Of a stretch of 46,047 nucleotides of DNA, positions 34,637 through 46,047 are shown one piece after another; positions within the stretch are counted from its first letter, which is position 1; the number at the start of each line of letters is the position of its first letter. The notes beneath the pieces are model-generated. The model saw only the letters and a list, made by a program, of their open reading frames with translations, had not been told where the DNA came from and made no database searches. The translations under genes were made by a program, and so were the position numbers. The stretch is from Mucilaginibacter sp. (lineage in GTDB: Bacteria > Bacteroidota > Bacteroidia > Sphingobacteriales > Sphingobacteriaceae): assembly GCA_028287805.1 (NCBI GenBank), contig JAQBOY010000321.1, positions 1 through 46,047 of the forward strand, read 5' to 3'.

Positions 34637-34663
34637 ATACAAATTTAAATTAAATTTGTATAC
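34635..34663. repeat. 29-base perfect inverted repeat at the esterase start
   Basis: GTATACAAATTTAA-A-TTAAATTTGTATAC has perfect 14-base arms around one base and ends 14 bases before the esterase ATG. It contains TAAATTTG (34651-34658), a -7 box match, so it probably overlaps the promoter. It is larger than a usual GntR site and A/T rich, which would favour DNA bending or a second regulator. Confidence 0.55.
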
Positions 34664-34677
34664 CAATTATTTTAATT

Positions 34678-35592
34678 ATGAAAACAATATTCACAATAGC
34701 AGCAATAATAGGATTATCACTAATGCAATTAATTGCCATGTCACAAACTGTAATACCGCTCTACAAAAATATTCCTAATTCAATACCCAGTACTTTAAAA
34801 GAAATAACAGATAGCACATCTGTACGAGGAAAAGTGAGCCATGTGGTAACACCAACATTAACGGCTTATTTACCTGAAAAATCAAAGGCTAATGGTGCGG
34901 CAGTAATTATATGCCCGGGTGGTGGTTATGCATACCTGGTAGTAAACCACGAAGGAAAGGATGTAGCACAGGAGTTTGCTAAAAGAGGAATAGCCGCATT
35001 TGTTTTAAAATACCGCTTACCTAATGATCTGATTATGATAAACAGGGAAATAGGCCCTTTGCAGGATGCGCAGCAAGCCATTAAAATGGTAAGGGACCAT
35101 GCTGCCGAATGGAATATTAATCCTGCAAAAGTAGGTATTATGGGGTTTTCTGCCGGCGGGCACGTGGCCTCAACCCTATCAACCCATTACAAAATAAGTG
35201 TGATCGAAAATCAGTCTAATACCAATTTGAGGCCCGACTTTTCTCTGCTTATTTATCCTGTTATCAGTTTTCGGGACAGTATATTGCATAAAGGGTCAAA
35301 AAAAGCTTTAATAGGTGAAAACGCAAGTGCGGAGAAAGTGCGGGAATACTCAAATGAAATGCAGATTACCAGCGATAGCCCTATAGCATTTATTATACAT
35401 TGCTCAGATGATAAAGTTGTACCGGTTGCCAACAGCATTAATTACTATAATGCGCTTCATAAAAATGGTGTAAAGGCAGAGATGCATATTTATGAAACAG
35501 GCGGCCACGGTTTTGGTATGTATAACTCCACAACTGCAGATAAATGGATGGAGCACTGTTTTAACTGGATGGCCGCAAATAAATTGCTTTAA
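34678..35592 (+). CDS. Secreted alpha/beta hydrolase, acetyl-esterase-like
   Basis: A 304-residue exported esterase with signal peptide 'MKTIFTIAAIIGLSLMQLIAMSQ'. The oxyanion loop is 'ICPGGGYAYLVVNHEG', of the HGG/GGGY type. The nucleophile is S158 in 'IMGFSAGGHVAS', the acid D245 in 'HCSDDKVVP' and the base H277 in 'GGHGFGMY'. The family is often annotated acetylxylan esterase-like and removes acetyl groups from sugars. Its place opposite the sialic acid regulator, behind an operator-like site, makes O-acetyl sialic acid or another O-acetylated host or plant glycan a reasonable substrate. This is an inference. It is the first gene of the plus-strand block. Confidence 0.82.
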   Translation: MKTIFTIAAIIGLSLMQLIAMSQTVIPLYKNIPNSIPSTLKEITDSTSVRGKVSHVVTPTLTAYLPEKSKANGAAVIICPGGGYAYLVVNHEGKDVAQEFAKRGIAAFVLKYRLPNDLIMINREIGPLQDAQQAIKMVRDHAAEWNINPAKVGIMGFSAGGHVASTLSTHYKISVIENQSNTNLRPDFSLLIYPVISFRDSILHKGSKKALIGENASAEKVREYSNEMQITSDSPIAFIIHCSDDKVVPVANSINYYNALHKNGVKAEMHIYETGGHGFGMYNSTTADKWMEHCFNWMAANKLL

Positions 35593-35797
35593 TAGTTAGA
35601 AGATTTAGCTGCAAAATCTAATTCACTCGCCCTAATTATACATTTTTTGCCAGGAATTGGTGAATAAATAAGATTTGACCTAAATACAAAAGCTTGTAGT
35701 CCGCGAATCTTCTGAATCAATAAATGCATCCTATATTCATTATGTTTCAATAAACCATATAGGACAGGTATGTCTTTTAAAAGTATATAAAAAATAA

Positions 35798-35828
35798 TTT
35801 GCTATAGTAAATCTAATTTTTACATTTG
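35798..35828 (+). promoter_or_regulatory. Promoter of the second SusC operon
   Basis: TTTG (35798-35801), exactly 19 bases, then TACATTTG (35821-35828): an ideal Bacteroidota promoter. The operator palindrome starts at the next base, so the transcription start is inside it. Confidence 0.75.
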
Positions 35829-35849
35829 TCATTATGTTCTACATAATGA
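35829..35849. promoter_or_regulatory. Palindromic FadR-type operator over the susC2 start site
   Basis: TCATTATGT-TCT-ACATAATGA has perfect 9-base arms. It contains TTATGT-N3-ACATAA, differing from the sialidase operator only in the central bases. Being immediately downstream of the -7 box, a bound repressor would block initiation. Confidence 0.65.
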
Positions 35850-35881
35850 ACATAAACCAATTTTAACCTAACTAACCAATT

Positions 35882-38800
35882 ATGAATAAAAATCTACTAA
35901 TCTGTCTCAGATTTTGTCTGGGAATTTCTTTTTTATTTTTCCTGACGTGTTCAGGGTCAATTGTATATGCGCAGCAGCGAATATTAAAAGTAACGGGCAA
36001 AGTAACAGATGAACTTGACGAATCTGTAATTGGTGCAACTGTAAAAATAGCGGGCACCAGACTTGTTACGGTTACAAATTCCGACGGAAAATATACAATT
36101 AATGTTAACCCAGCTGACTCACTGGAGTTTTCTTATGTGGGTTATAAAAGTATGCGCCTTGCTATAAAAAACAGGGTAGAACTGAATGTGAAATTAGAAG
36201 CAGTAGCCGGTGGGTTGAATGAAGTTAGCATAGTTGGATATGGGCAGCAAAAAAAGATAAGTGTAGTGGGTGCACAGTCGACACTGGATGCGAAGGATTT
36301 GAAACTGCCTATACGGGATATTGCCAGCACCCTGGGCGGCAGGATTGCGGGTATGATCACCACATCAAGAGGTGGCGGCCCGGGTCAGGATAATAACGGT
36401 TTTTTAATAAGGGGAGTCTCCACCTTTGGTACCAGCTCACGTACACCTTTGATCATTATAGATGGTGTTCCCGACAGGGCACTAAATGATGTTGATCCAG
36501 AAGATATCGAATCATTTACTGTACTTAAGGATGCCGTTTCCACAGCCGTTTACGGTACCCGCGGTGCAAATGGCGTGATTTTAATTAATACTAAAAAAGG
36601 CGTGGCCGGAAAACCGGCTGTTAATGTAGAAGTAAATCATGGAATTTCGCAGTTTGTACAAGTACCAAAACTATTAGATGCGCCAACCTGGATGACACTC
36701 TACAATGAGGCTTTAACTACCAGAGGAAGGCTGCCTTTGTATACCGCGGCAGATATTGACCTGCACCGGACAGGAGCAGATCCTGACTTATATCCGAATA
36801 TAAACTGGTATAATGAGATCTTTCGGAAAACAGGATCAACGCAAAGAGCTAATTTAAATATTAGCGGCGGTTCAGATAAATCCACCTATTATATATCGGC
36901 TGGTTATTATGGTGAAACCGGATTGCTCAAAGATAATCCTAACGCCCAAAAATATGATATAAGCTCCTATTACAAGCGGTATAATGTTACTATTAATATA
37001 GGTGTAAACGTAACTAATACTACAAAATTAGATCTGGGTATATCATCCATCATCGATCAAAGAAACGGTCCCAACGGCGGAACGAACGCTGATGCCTTGA
37101 ATAATTTATTTGCGCAGGTTTTGCGTGTCCCCCCGCATATCATGCCAGGGCAGTATTCTAATGGCCTTTATTCTCAGTACCCGGGTGGATTTAGCAGTCC
37201 TAATAAAATCGCATTCGATTTCGGTTCAGAGAATGACTATTCAGCTACTATACGCCCTAACATTAAACTTAAACAGGACCTAAGCATATTAACCAAAGGA
37301 CTGTCGGTTTCCGGGTTGTTCTCTTTCGACATTTATACGGACGGATCAAGCGGAACAGGTATTGCTGATCCATCCTATTATGCAACAGGAAGGGATGCCA
37401 ATGGTAACCTGATCCTGCAACTTACAAGGGATGCGAGTGGGTCTTATACTTATACTTCGGCCAGAAGCTCTACCCGCAGAATGTATACAGAGGCTTCAAT
37501 TAACTACGGACGTACGTATGGTAAAAGCGATGTTGGTGCCTTAGTCCTTTTTAATCAATCAGAATATATTGATGGAAATGCGACCACTTTTACATCTGCT
37601 GTTCCTTACCGCAACCGCGGTATTACCGGCAGGGCAACCTACGGGTACAATAATCGTTATTTCCTGGAAGGCAACTTCGGTTATACAGGTTCGGAGAACT
37701 TTAGCCCGGGTAAAAGGTATGGATTCTTTCCATCTGTCGGCTTAGGTTATGTTGTTTCCAACGAAAAATTCTATAATGCTTTTAAAGAAATTTTGCCTTA
37801 CCTCAAATTAAGGTACAGCTATGGTCTTACCGGCAATGGTAGTTTTGGTACCCGGTTTTTATACTTGACGCAATTAACAAAAACTGCCGCAACGGGCTAC
37901 CAGTTTGGTACACCTGCTTCTCTTTCGCCAGCCTATAGCGGATATGCAGAATCGCAAATCGCGACAGATCCTTCATGGGAAACGTCATACAGGCATAATT
38001 TGGGTATAGAAATAGGTTTCTTTAATAACGAACTTAAGCTGGTTACCGAATTATTCAGAGAGGTGCGAAAAGGAATTTTAAGAGCAGATCAAACCATTCC
38101 TACCATATCAGGCTTTGGAAGCGTAACTCCTACACGTAACATAGGTATAGTTTTAAACAAAGGTGTTGACGTAACACTTACCTATAATAAAAATTTAGGC
38201 GATCGTAAATGGGTAAACATTACCGGAACATTTACTTATAATAATAACATCAATTTAGAAGATGGCCTTCCCCCTCAAAAATACCCATGGATGGAATGGA
38301 AAGGTAAACAACTGGACGCCAAAACATTATATATTGCTGATGGCCTTTTTAAAGACCAGGCACAAATTGATGCTTCGGCCAAACAATCGGGTAATATCCG
38401 TCCGGGAGATATCAAGTACAAAGATCTTAATAATGACGGTGTAATTGACGCAAATGATATTGCGCGCATAGATGTTTCAGGAACGCCTAAAATTATGTAT
38501 GGTGTTAACCTTGCATTTGGCTACAAAGGATTTGATATTGGCGCTTTTATACAAGGCACGGGCAAGGTTTACCTGAATTATGGACTGGGGGATGGAACAC
38601 AGCCATTTGCGGCAGGGTCAATCAGCAGTGCTTTGATGACTATGGTGGCCGACCGGTGGACAGAAAGCAACCCTAACCCAAATGCATTTTATCCAAGGCT
38701 GAATAGTAACCAGGACCCTAACTCTAACTACCTTAACAGTACCTGGTGGCTAAAACCTGCAGATTTCATCAGGCTAAAAAGTGCTGAATTTGGATATACT

Positions 38801-39001
38801 TTAAATCAGTCTTCTATGAAGCGTTATGGAATTAAAAATCTTCGGGTATTTATGAACGGAACCAATCTGATTACGCTATCAAAATGGAAATTCTGGGATC
38901 CTGAACTGAATGATACCGGTACGAGCTCAACTAATTACAGTCGGGGCGAATCGTATCCAAACATAAAAGCATACAATATTGGTGCAAGGGTAACTTTTTA
39001 A
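35882..39001 (+). CDS. SusC-type TonB-dependent transporter (second sialic-regulon locus)
   Basis: A 1039-residue SusC/RagA transporter. Signal peptide 'LRFCLGISFLFFLTCSGSIVYAQ', then the carboxypeptidase-regulatory domain ('LKVTGKVTDELDESVIGATVKIAGTR'), 'NEVSIVGYGQQKKISVVGAQS', the plug ('IESFTVLKDAVSTAVYGTRGANGVILINTKKG') and the barrel, ending 'AYNIGARVTF'. No STN domain is present. Expression should start at the promoter/operator 34-84 bases upstream. SusD follows after 18 bases. Neighbouring esterases and a beta-galactosidase suggest an acetylated, galactose-containing oligosaccharide as cargo. Confidence 0.92.
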   Translation: MNKNLLICLRFCLGISFLFFLTCSGSIVYAQQRILKVTGKVTDELDESVIGATVKIAGTRLVTVTNSDGKYTINVNPADSLEFSYVGYKSMRLAIKNRVELNVKLEAVAGGLNEVSIVGYGQQKKISVVGAQSTLDAKDLKLPIRDIASTLGGRIAGMITTSRGGGPGQDNNGFLIRGVSTFGTSSRTPLIIIDGVPDRALNDVDPEDIESFTVLKDAVSTAVYGTRGANGVILINTKKGVAGKPAVNVEVNHGISQFVQVPKLLDAPTWMTLYNEALTTRGRLPLYTAADIDLHRTGADPDLYPNINWYNEIFRKTGSTQRANLNISGGSDKSTYYISAGYYGETGLLKDNPNAQKYDISSYYKRYNVTINIGVNVTNTTKLDLGISSIIDQRNGPNGGTNADALNNLFAQVLRVPPHIMPGQYSNGLYSQYPGGFSSPNKIAFDFGSENDYSATIRPNIKLKQDLSILTKGLSVSGLFSFDIYTDGSSGTGIADPSYYATGRDANGNLILQLTRDASGSYTYTSARSSTRRMYTEASINYGRTYGKSDVGALVLFNQSEYIDGNATTFTSAVPYRNRGITGRATYGYNNRYFLEGNFGYTGSENFSPGKRYGFFPSVGLGYVVSNEKFYNAFKEILPYLKLRYSYGLTGNGSFGTRFLYLTQLTKTAATGYQFGTPASLSPAYSGYAESQIATDPSWETSYRHNLGIEIGFFNNELKLVTELFREVRKGILRADQTIPTISGFGSVTPTRNIGIVLNKGVDVTLTYNKNLGDRKWVNITGTFTYNNNINLEDGLPPQKYPWMEWKGKQLDAKTLYIADGLFKDQAQIDASAKQSGNIRPGDIKYKDLNNDGVIDANDIARIDVSGTPKIMYGVNLAFGYKGFDIGAFIQGTGKVYLNYGLGDGTQPFAAGSISSALMTMVADRWTESNPNPNAFYPRLNSNQDPNSNYLNSTWWLKPADFIRLKSAEFGYTLNQSSMKRYGIKNLRVFMNGTNLITLSKWKFWDPELNDTGTSSTNYSRGESYPNIKAYNIGARVTF

Positions 39002-39019
39002 TATAATAAAAACAAAGTC

Positions 39020-40870
39020 ATGAAACAGTACATAACTAAATATAAAATTCAAATCGCAACCATACTGTTAACAGGTGCTACACTGTTACCAACAGGTTGC
39101 AAAAAGGGATATTTTGACGCTGCTCCAAAGGATCTTCAAACCATTGATATGGTTTTTAGTAATAAGTTGGAGGCCGAAAACTGGTTATCGGGAGTTTATA
39201 ACCGCTTGCCTGATGTATGGGGTGCCGGGGATGTAACCGCCCGGGGCTTTGCTACATCATGCGATGAGCTGGAACTTGCATCGCCATCTACAATTGCATC
39301 CGGTAACCTAACCAGCCAAAATACATTTGGTGGATATAGCAATTATTATCAAGCCATCAGGCTGGCCAATATATTTATGGCCAATATCAACAATAGCAAA
39401 TCCACTTTGTTAAATGAGCCGGACGGTGCAGAGCTTATTAAGCAATATACAGGCGAAGCACGTTTTTTGAGGGCATATTATTATTGGCTGCTGATTAGAA
39501 TGTACGGCCCGGTAGTATTAGTTGGGGATAAGGTAGCCGGTGTAGATGATAATTTTCAGCAGCCCAGAAATTCCTGGAGTGAATGCGTTAGCTATATCTT
39601 ATCTGAAATGGATGCCGCAAGAGATTTGGTGCCTGAGCAGCATCTTGTGGCTGCATCGGGTGCAGTAGATCTTTCGCAAACAGGCAGAATTGATAAACTG
39701 ATTGTGGATGCAGTAAAAAGCGAAGTGCTTTTGTACGATGCAAGTCCGCTTTTTAATGGCAATCCCTACTTTAGCGGTTTTAAAAACAAAGACGGAAAGC
39801 AGTTGATGAATCAGGTAGCAGACCCCAACAAATGGGTAAAGGCAGCACAGGCTGCTAAAACTGCCATTGATCATGCGGCGGCCAACGGCAGGAAACTATA
39901 TAAGGAAACTAATGCTGATCCTTTTTTAGCAGCAGTAAATTCTTGCAGAAACCTATTTTTAACCGGTTGGAGTGATGAAGGAATCTGGTTAAGAACAGTT
40001 ACCGCCTACCAGGCCTGGGAAGCAGATGCGGCACCCCGTGCCGCAAACGGAACAACAACAAATGCCGTACTTTCGCTCCCCCAGGAAATGGTAGATAAAT
40101 ATAGAATGGCAAACGGCAAACGTATTGAAGAAACTGGCAGTACCTATACCGAAGCCGGATTTACAAGCACTGCAAAATCGGGTTTTTATGTTACAGGCAC
40201 ATCCAATATGTACATAAACAGAGAACCCCGATTTTATACCAGCGTAACCTTTAATGGTTCTACTGTTCCCTTTGTGGCAAAAACAGGGCTTACCAGTGTA
40301 GAGTTTTGGCCTACAGGGAATTCGGGCAATGCCAACGGAAGTCAAACCATGTATCCTAAAACAGGCTACCTGGTACGTAAAAATACTAATCCAAGCAGGA
40401 ATCTTCAAAGCAATGCCGGTAATGTTGTGCGCCCGGCCATGTATATCAGGCTGGCTGAACTTTATTTAAATTATGTTGAAGCATTAAATGAATCAAACCC
40501 AGGCCATACGGATATATTAGCTTATCTGAATGCCATTCGTGTGCGCGGCGGTATACCCCCGTTAGCTTCCGGGTCGAATCAGGCAGCCATGAGAACCGCA
40601 ATTCAGAGAGAAAGACTGATTGAGTTAGCTTATGAGGGGCATCGCTTTTTTGATGTAAGAAGGTGGAAAATAGTGGATCAACCAGAGGGTAGGCAAAGCG
40701 GCGATTTTACCGGCATGAACGTGTTTGTTGGAAAAAACATCAACGATCCGGCTTATTACGTTCGTACCAGAACAAGCACACGTGTATGGAGCGATAAATA
40801 CTATTTGATACCTATACCACAAAGCGAGGTAGGGAAAAATTTGAATATGATACAAACATTTGGTTATTAA
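39020..40870 (+). CDS. SusD/RagB-type lipoprotein
   Basis: A 616-residue outer membrane lipoprotein with lipobox C27 ('TLLPTGC'). The SusD N-terminal part ('NKLEAENWLSGVYNRLPDVWG', 'YTGEARFLRAYYYWLLIRMYGPVVLVGD') and C-terminal RagB part ('YIRLAELYLNYVEALNESNPG', 'LNAIRVRGGIPPL', 'IQRERLIELAYEGHRFFDVRRWKI') are complete. It pairs with the SusC just upstream. Its stop codon is 2 bases before the next start, so the operon continues into the sialate O-acetylesterase-like gene. Confidence 0.92.
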   Translation: MKQYITKYKIQIATILLTGATLLPTGCKKGYFDAAPKDLQTIDMVFSNKLEAENWLSGVYNRLPDVWGAGDVTARGFATSCDELELASPSTIASGNLTSQNTFGGYSNYYQAIRLANIFMANINNSKSTLLNEPDGAELIKQYTGEARFLRAYYYWLLIRMYGPVVLVGDKVAGVDDNFQQPRNSWSECVSYILSEMDAARDLVPEQHLVAASGAVDLSQTGRIDKLIVDAVKSEVLLYDASPLFNGNPYFSGFKNKDGKQLMNQVADPNKWVKAAQAAKTAIDHAAANGRKLYKETNADPFLAAVNSCRNLFLTGWSDEGIWLRTVTAYQAWEADAAPRAANGTTTNAVLSLPQEMVDKYRMANGKRIEETGSTYTEAGFTSTAKSGFYVTGTSNMYINREPRFYTSVTFNGSTVPFVAKTGLTSVEFWPTGNSGNANGSQTMYPKTGYLVRKNTNPSRNLQSNAGNVVRPAMYIRLAELYLNYVEALNESNPGHTDILAYLNAIRVRGGIPPLASGSNQAAMRTAIQRERLIELAYEGHRFFDVRRWKIVDQPEGRQSGDFTGMNVFVGKNINDPAYYVRTRTSTRVWSDKYYLIPIPQSEVGKNLNMIQTFGY

Positions 40871-40872
40871 AT

Positions 40873-42276
40873 ATGAAACGAATTAACTTAATCATTTGCT
40901 GCTTAATACTATTATCGGGCAGCTCATTTGCCAAAATAGTTCTCCCGGCCATAATTGATAATAATATGGTACTGCAGCAAAATACACAGGTTCCATTGTG
41001 GGGAAAGGCTAAGGCAAATGCAAAAATTACTGTTATTACTTCGTGGAATCATAAACTATATACTGTTTGGGCTAAAAAAGATAGTTCATGGCGGGTATTA
41101 GTTCAAACACCCAAAGCCGGAGGGCCTTACCAGATCAGTCTTAATGATGGTGAAACTTTACTGTTAAAAAACATACTGATTGGCGAGGTGTGGGTCTGCT
41201 CAGGACAATCCAATATGGAAATGCCGGTTAAAGGATTCGGCAACCAGCCTATATTAAACAGCAGCGATATCCTGATGGATGCCGAAAATTCAAGTATCCG
41301 TTTGTTTCGCCTGGAAAGAGCGTTAACCCGCTCGCCGCAAAGCGATTGCAAAGCCACTCCCTGGGAAGAAGCCAATGCGCAGAGTGTTAAAGACTTTAGT
41401 GCGGTTGGTTACATGTATGCTAAATTATTGCAGGAAAAATTAAAAGTTCCTGTGGGCGTAATCATGTCAGTATGGGGTGGTACTATGATAGAGGCATGGA
41501 TGGATCAATCCAGTTTAAAGGAATTTCCGGAAATAAAAATAGCAGCCGATACAGCTAAGATCAACAAAAACGATCCAACAGTGTTATTTAATGCCATGAT
41601 CAACCCGTTTGTGGGTTATGGCATTAAAGGGGTGATATGGTACCAGGGCGAACAAAACCGAATTAACTACCAGCTATACGACAAGCTGATGGCAGCTATG
41701 GTTAAAGAATGGCGGAAAATATGGCAAATGGGTGAATGGCCGTTTTATTATGTACAAATAGCACCCTACACTTACACTTTGAAAGATAAACAGGGCCTGG
41801 CCGCCTATTTACGGGAGGCGCAACAAAAAGCTTTGGGTGAGATCCCTAACTCGGGTATGGTAGTGACAATGGATGTGGGCAGTGAAAAAGCAATTCATCC
41901 GCCAGACAAATTGCCGGTTAGTAAGCGGCTGGCTTATTGGGCGCTGGCAAATACCTACGGAAAAAAAGGATTAAATTTTCAAAGCCCCGTTTATAAATCC
42001 ATGAAGATAACCGGTAACAGTGCTTATATCAGTTTTAATTATACCCCTAATGGGCTTACCTCTTTTGGCAAAGAATTGTTAGCTTTTGAAATAGCCGGAG
42101 ACGATAAAGTATTCTATCCTGCCAAAGCAAGAATTTCGGGTAATGGAATTATGGTTGAAAGTGATAAGATAAAGGTCCCCGTAGCAGTCAGATACGCTTT
42201 TAAAGATTGGGTAACCGGAGATGTTTATAATACCGAAGGGCTACCGGTGGCGCCCTTCAGAACGGATAGCTGGTAA
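40873..42276 (+). CDS. Sialate O-acetylesterase-like SGNH hydrolase
   Basis: A 467-residue exported esterase (signal peptide 'MKRINLIICCLILLSGSSFA') of the family that removes 9-O-acetyl groups from sialic acids. The start has the family beta domain ('PAIIDNNMVLQQNTQVPLWGKA'). SGNH blocks follow: nucleophile S113 in 'VWVCSGQSNMEMPV', 'MSVWGGTMIEAWM', and 'IWYQGEQNRINY' with the block III GExN. The block V His is H342 in 'SEKAIHPPDKLPVSKRLAYWAL'. In most relatives this reads 'DIHP', and the Asp is the third triad residue; here it is Ala. Activity may be reduced or rely on another acid. Translationally coupled to SusD (2-base spacing). Confidence 0.82.
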   Translation: MKRINLIICCLILLSGSSFAKIVLPAIIDNNMVLQQNTQVPLWGKAKANAKITVITSWNHKLYTVWAKKDSSWRVLVQTPKAGGPYQISLNDGETLLLKNILIGEVWVCSGQSNMEMPVKGFGNQPILNSSDILMDAENSSIRLFRLERALTRSPQSDCKATPWEEANAQSVKDFSAVGYMYAKLLQEKLKVPVGVIMSVWGGTMIEAWMDQSSLKEFPEIKIAADTAKINKNDPTVLFNAMINPFVGYGIKGVIWYQGEQNRINYQLYDKLMAAMVKEWRKIWQMGEWPFYYVQIAPYTYTLKDKQGLAAYLREAQQKALGEIPNSGMVVTMDVGSEKAIHPPDKLPVSKRLAYWALANTYGKKGLNFQSPVYKSMKITGNSAYISFNYTPNGLTSFGKELLAFEIAGDDKVFYPAKARISGNGIMVESDKIKVPVAVRYAFKDWVTGDVYNTEGLPVAPFRTDSW

Positions 42277-45607
<3,331 letters not shown>

Positions 45608-45621
45608 TCATAGCCTCCGAT

Positions 45622-45663
45622 AAAAGCAGGGCAATTCGGAAAAAGACGAAATGCCCTGCTTTT
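45622..45663 (+). terminator. Rho-independent terminator after the GH2 gene
   Basis: AAAAGCAGGGCA (45622-45633) pairs perfectly with TGCCCTGCTTTT (45652-45663). The loop can add an inner ATTCG/CGAAAT pairing. It begins 14 bases after the stop. Confidence 0.85.
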
Positions 45664-45791
45664 CCATTAAATGCCCTCTTTATCCTATGGTAGCGGTATA
45701 AATGCTTTATATAAAAAAATGATTACAAATTGTAAAAATATTAAAATTCAAATCTTTAGCTAAATCAATTTAGCTTTTATAGATTTGTGTG

Positions 45792-46047
45792 ATGAAACTA
45801 AGTTGGTTTGCCTTATATTTATTTTTTTGCCTACCCGGAATTGTAAGGGCGCAAAAAGTTCAACCTTTTCAACAAGGCGACCGGGTGGTATTTACAGGTA
45901 ACAGTATTACTGATGGTGGCCATTACCATTCTTACATTTGGCTGTATTATTTAACACACTACCCGGGCAGGCGCATTACCGTATTTAATGCCGGGATAGG
46001 TGGCGATGTAGCACAACAAATATTTGAAAGGCTGGATAGCGACGTAT
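45792..46047 (+). CDS. SGNH/GDSL hydrolase, 5' part only
   Basis: ATG at 45792 opens a frame that runs off the end of the window after 85 codons. A signal peptide ('LSWFALYLFFCLPGIVRAQ') is followed by 'FQQGDRVVFTGNSITDGGHYHSYI', SGNH block I with the nucleophile Ser in GNSITDGG, and 'ITVFNAGIGGDVAQQIFERLDSDV', block II with its Gly and the start of the NAGIGGD pattern. It is probably a secreted carbohydrate esterase (deacetylase), the third esterase in this plus-strand block. The -7-like sequence TAGATTTG about 15 bases before the ATG suggests its own promoter. Confidence 0.8.
   Translation, partial: MKLSWFALYLFFCLPGIVRAQKVQPFQQGDRVVFTGNSITDGGHYHSYIWLYYLTHYPGRRITVFNAGIGGDVAQQIFERLDSDV

Overview
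The window looks like chromosomal DNA of a Bacteroidota member of the Sphingobacteriaceae, probably Mucilaginibacter or a close relative. This is an inference from several things: four SusC-type proteins or fragments of that system with SusD partners, an ECF sigma/FecR pair, a SusC with an STN domain, AT-rich spacers, and Bacteroidota-type promoters (TTTG-N19-TAnnTTTG). It is an accessory, glycan-degrading region. No rRNA, tRNA, CRISPR array or intact insertion sequence was seen.

Layout. (1) 1-4950: the 3' end of a beta-helix gene, a long spacer, then a two-gene operon (GH2 hydrolase plus PQQ-type sugar dehydrogenase) closed by a strong terminator. (2) 4951-6407: a scarred region with a possible frameshifted small gene, an alpha/beta hydrolase that has lost its signal peptide, the 3' tail of a chorismate mutase gene, and a coding-like fragment. 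(3) 6408-17961: an ECF-sigma controlled utilization locus with sigma factor, divergent FecR, STN-SusC, SusD, a GH99-like lipoprotein lacking both expected catalytic glutamates, and a 931-residue MG2/TonB-plug protein. (4) 17978-22427: a small unknown ORF, an Rrf2 regulator, a divergent promoter with a 30-codon leader peptide ending in RCCICCCC, a 47-codon ORF and a large M14-type peptidase.

(5) 22530-34471, minus strand: a sialic acid locus. In transcription order it has a FadR-type GntR regulator, a GH33 sialidase, SusC, SusD, a PhyH-type dioxygenase, two DapA/NanA-type lyases (one a clear N-acetylneuraminate lyase), a NanM-like kelch protein and an MFS transporter. (6) 34678-46047, plus strand: an alpha/beta esterase, SusC, SusD, a sialate O-acetylesterase-like protein, a LacZ-type GH2 beta-galactosidase and a truncated SGNH hydrolase at the window edge.

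Blocks 5 and 6 look like one regulon. A sequence of the form TTATGT-N3-ACATAA, the GT-N3-AC pattern typical of FadR-family operators, occurs before the sialidase, before its SusC, before the plus-strand esterase and over the start site of the second SusC. The likely division of labour is that esterases remove acetyl groups, sialidase frees sialic acid, beta-galactosidase attacks the exposed galactose, SusCD pairs import the products, NanM-like and MFS proteins handle free sialic acid, and NanA cleaves it to ManNAc and pyruvate. The ManNAc-to-GlcN6P steps are not in the window.
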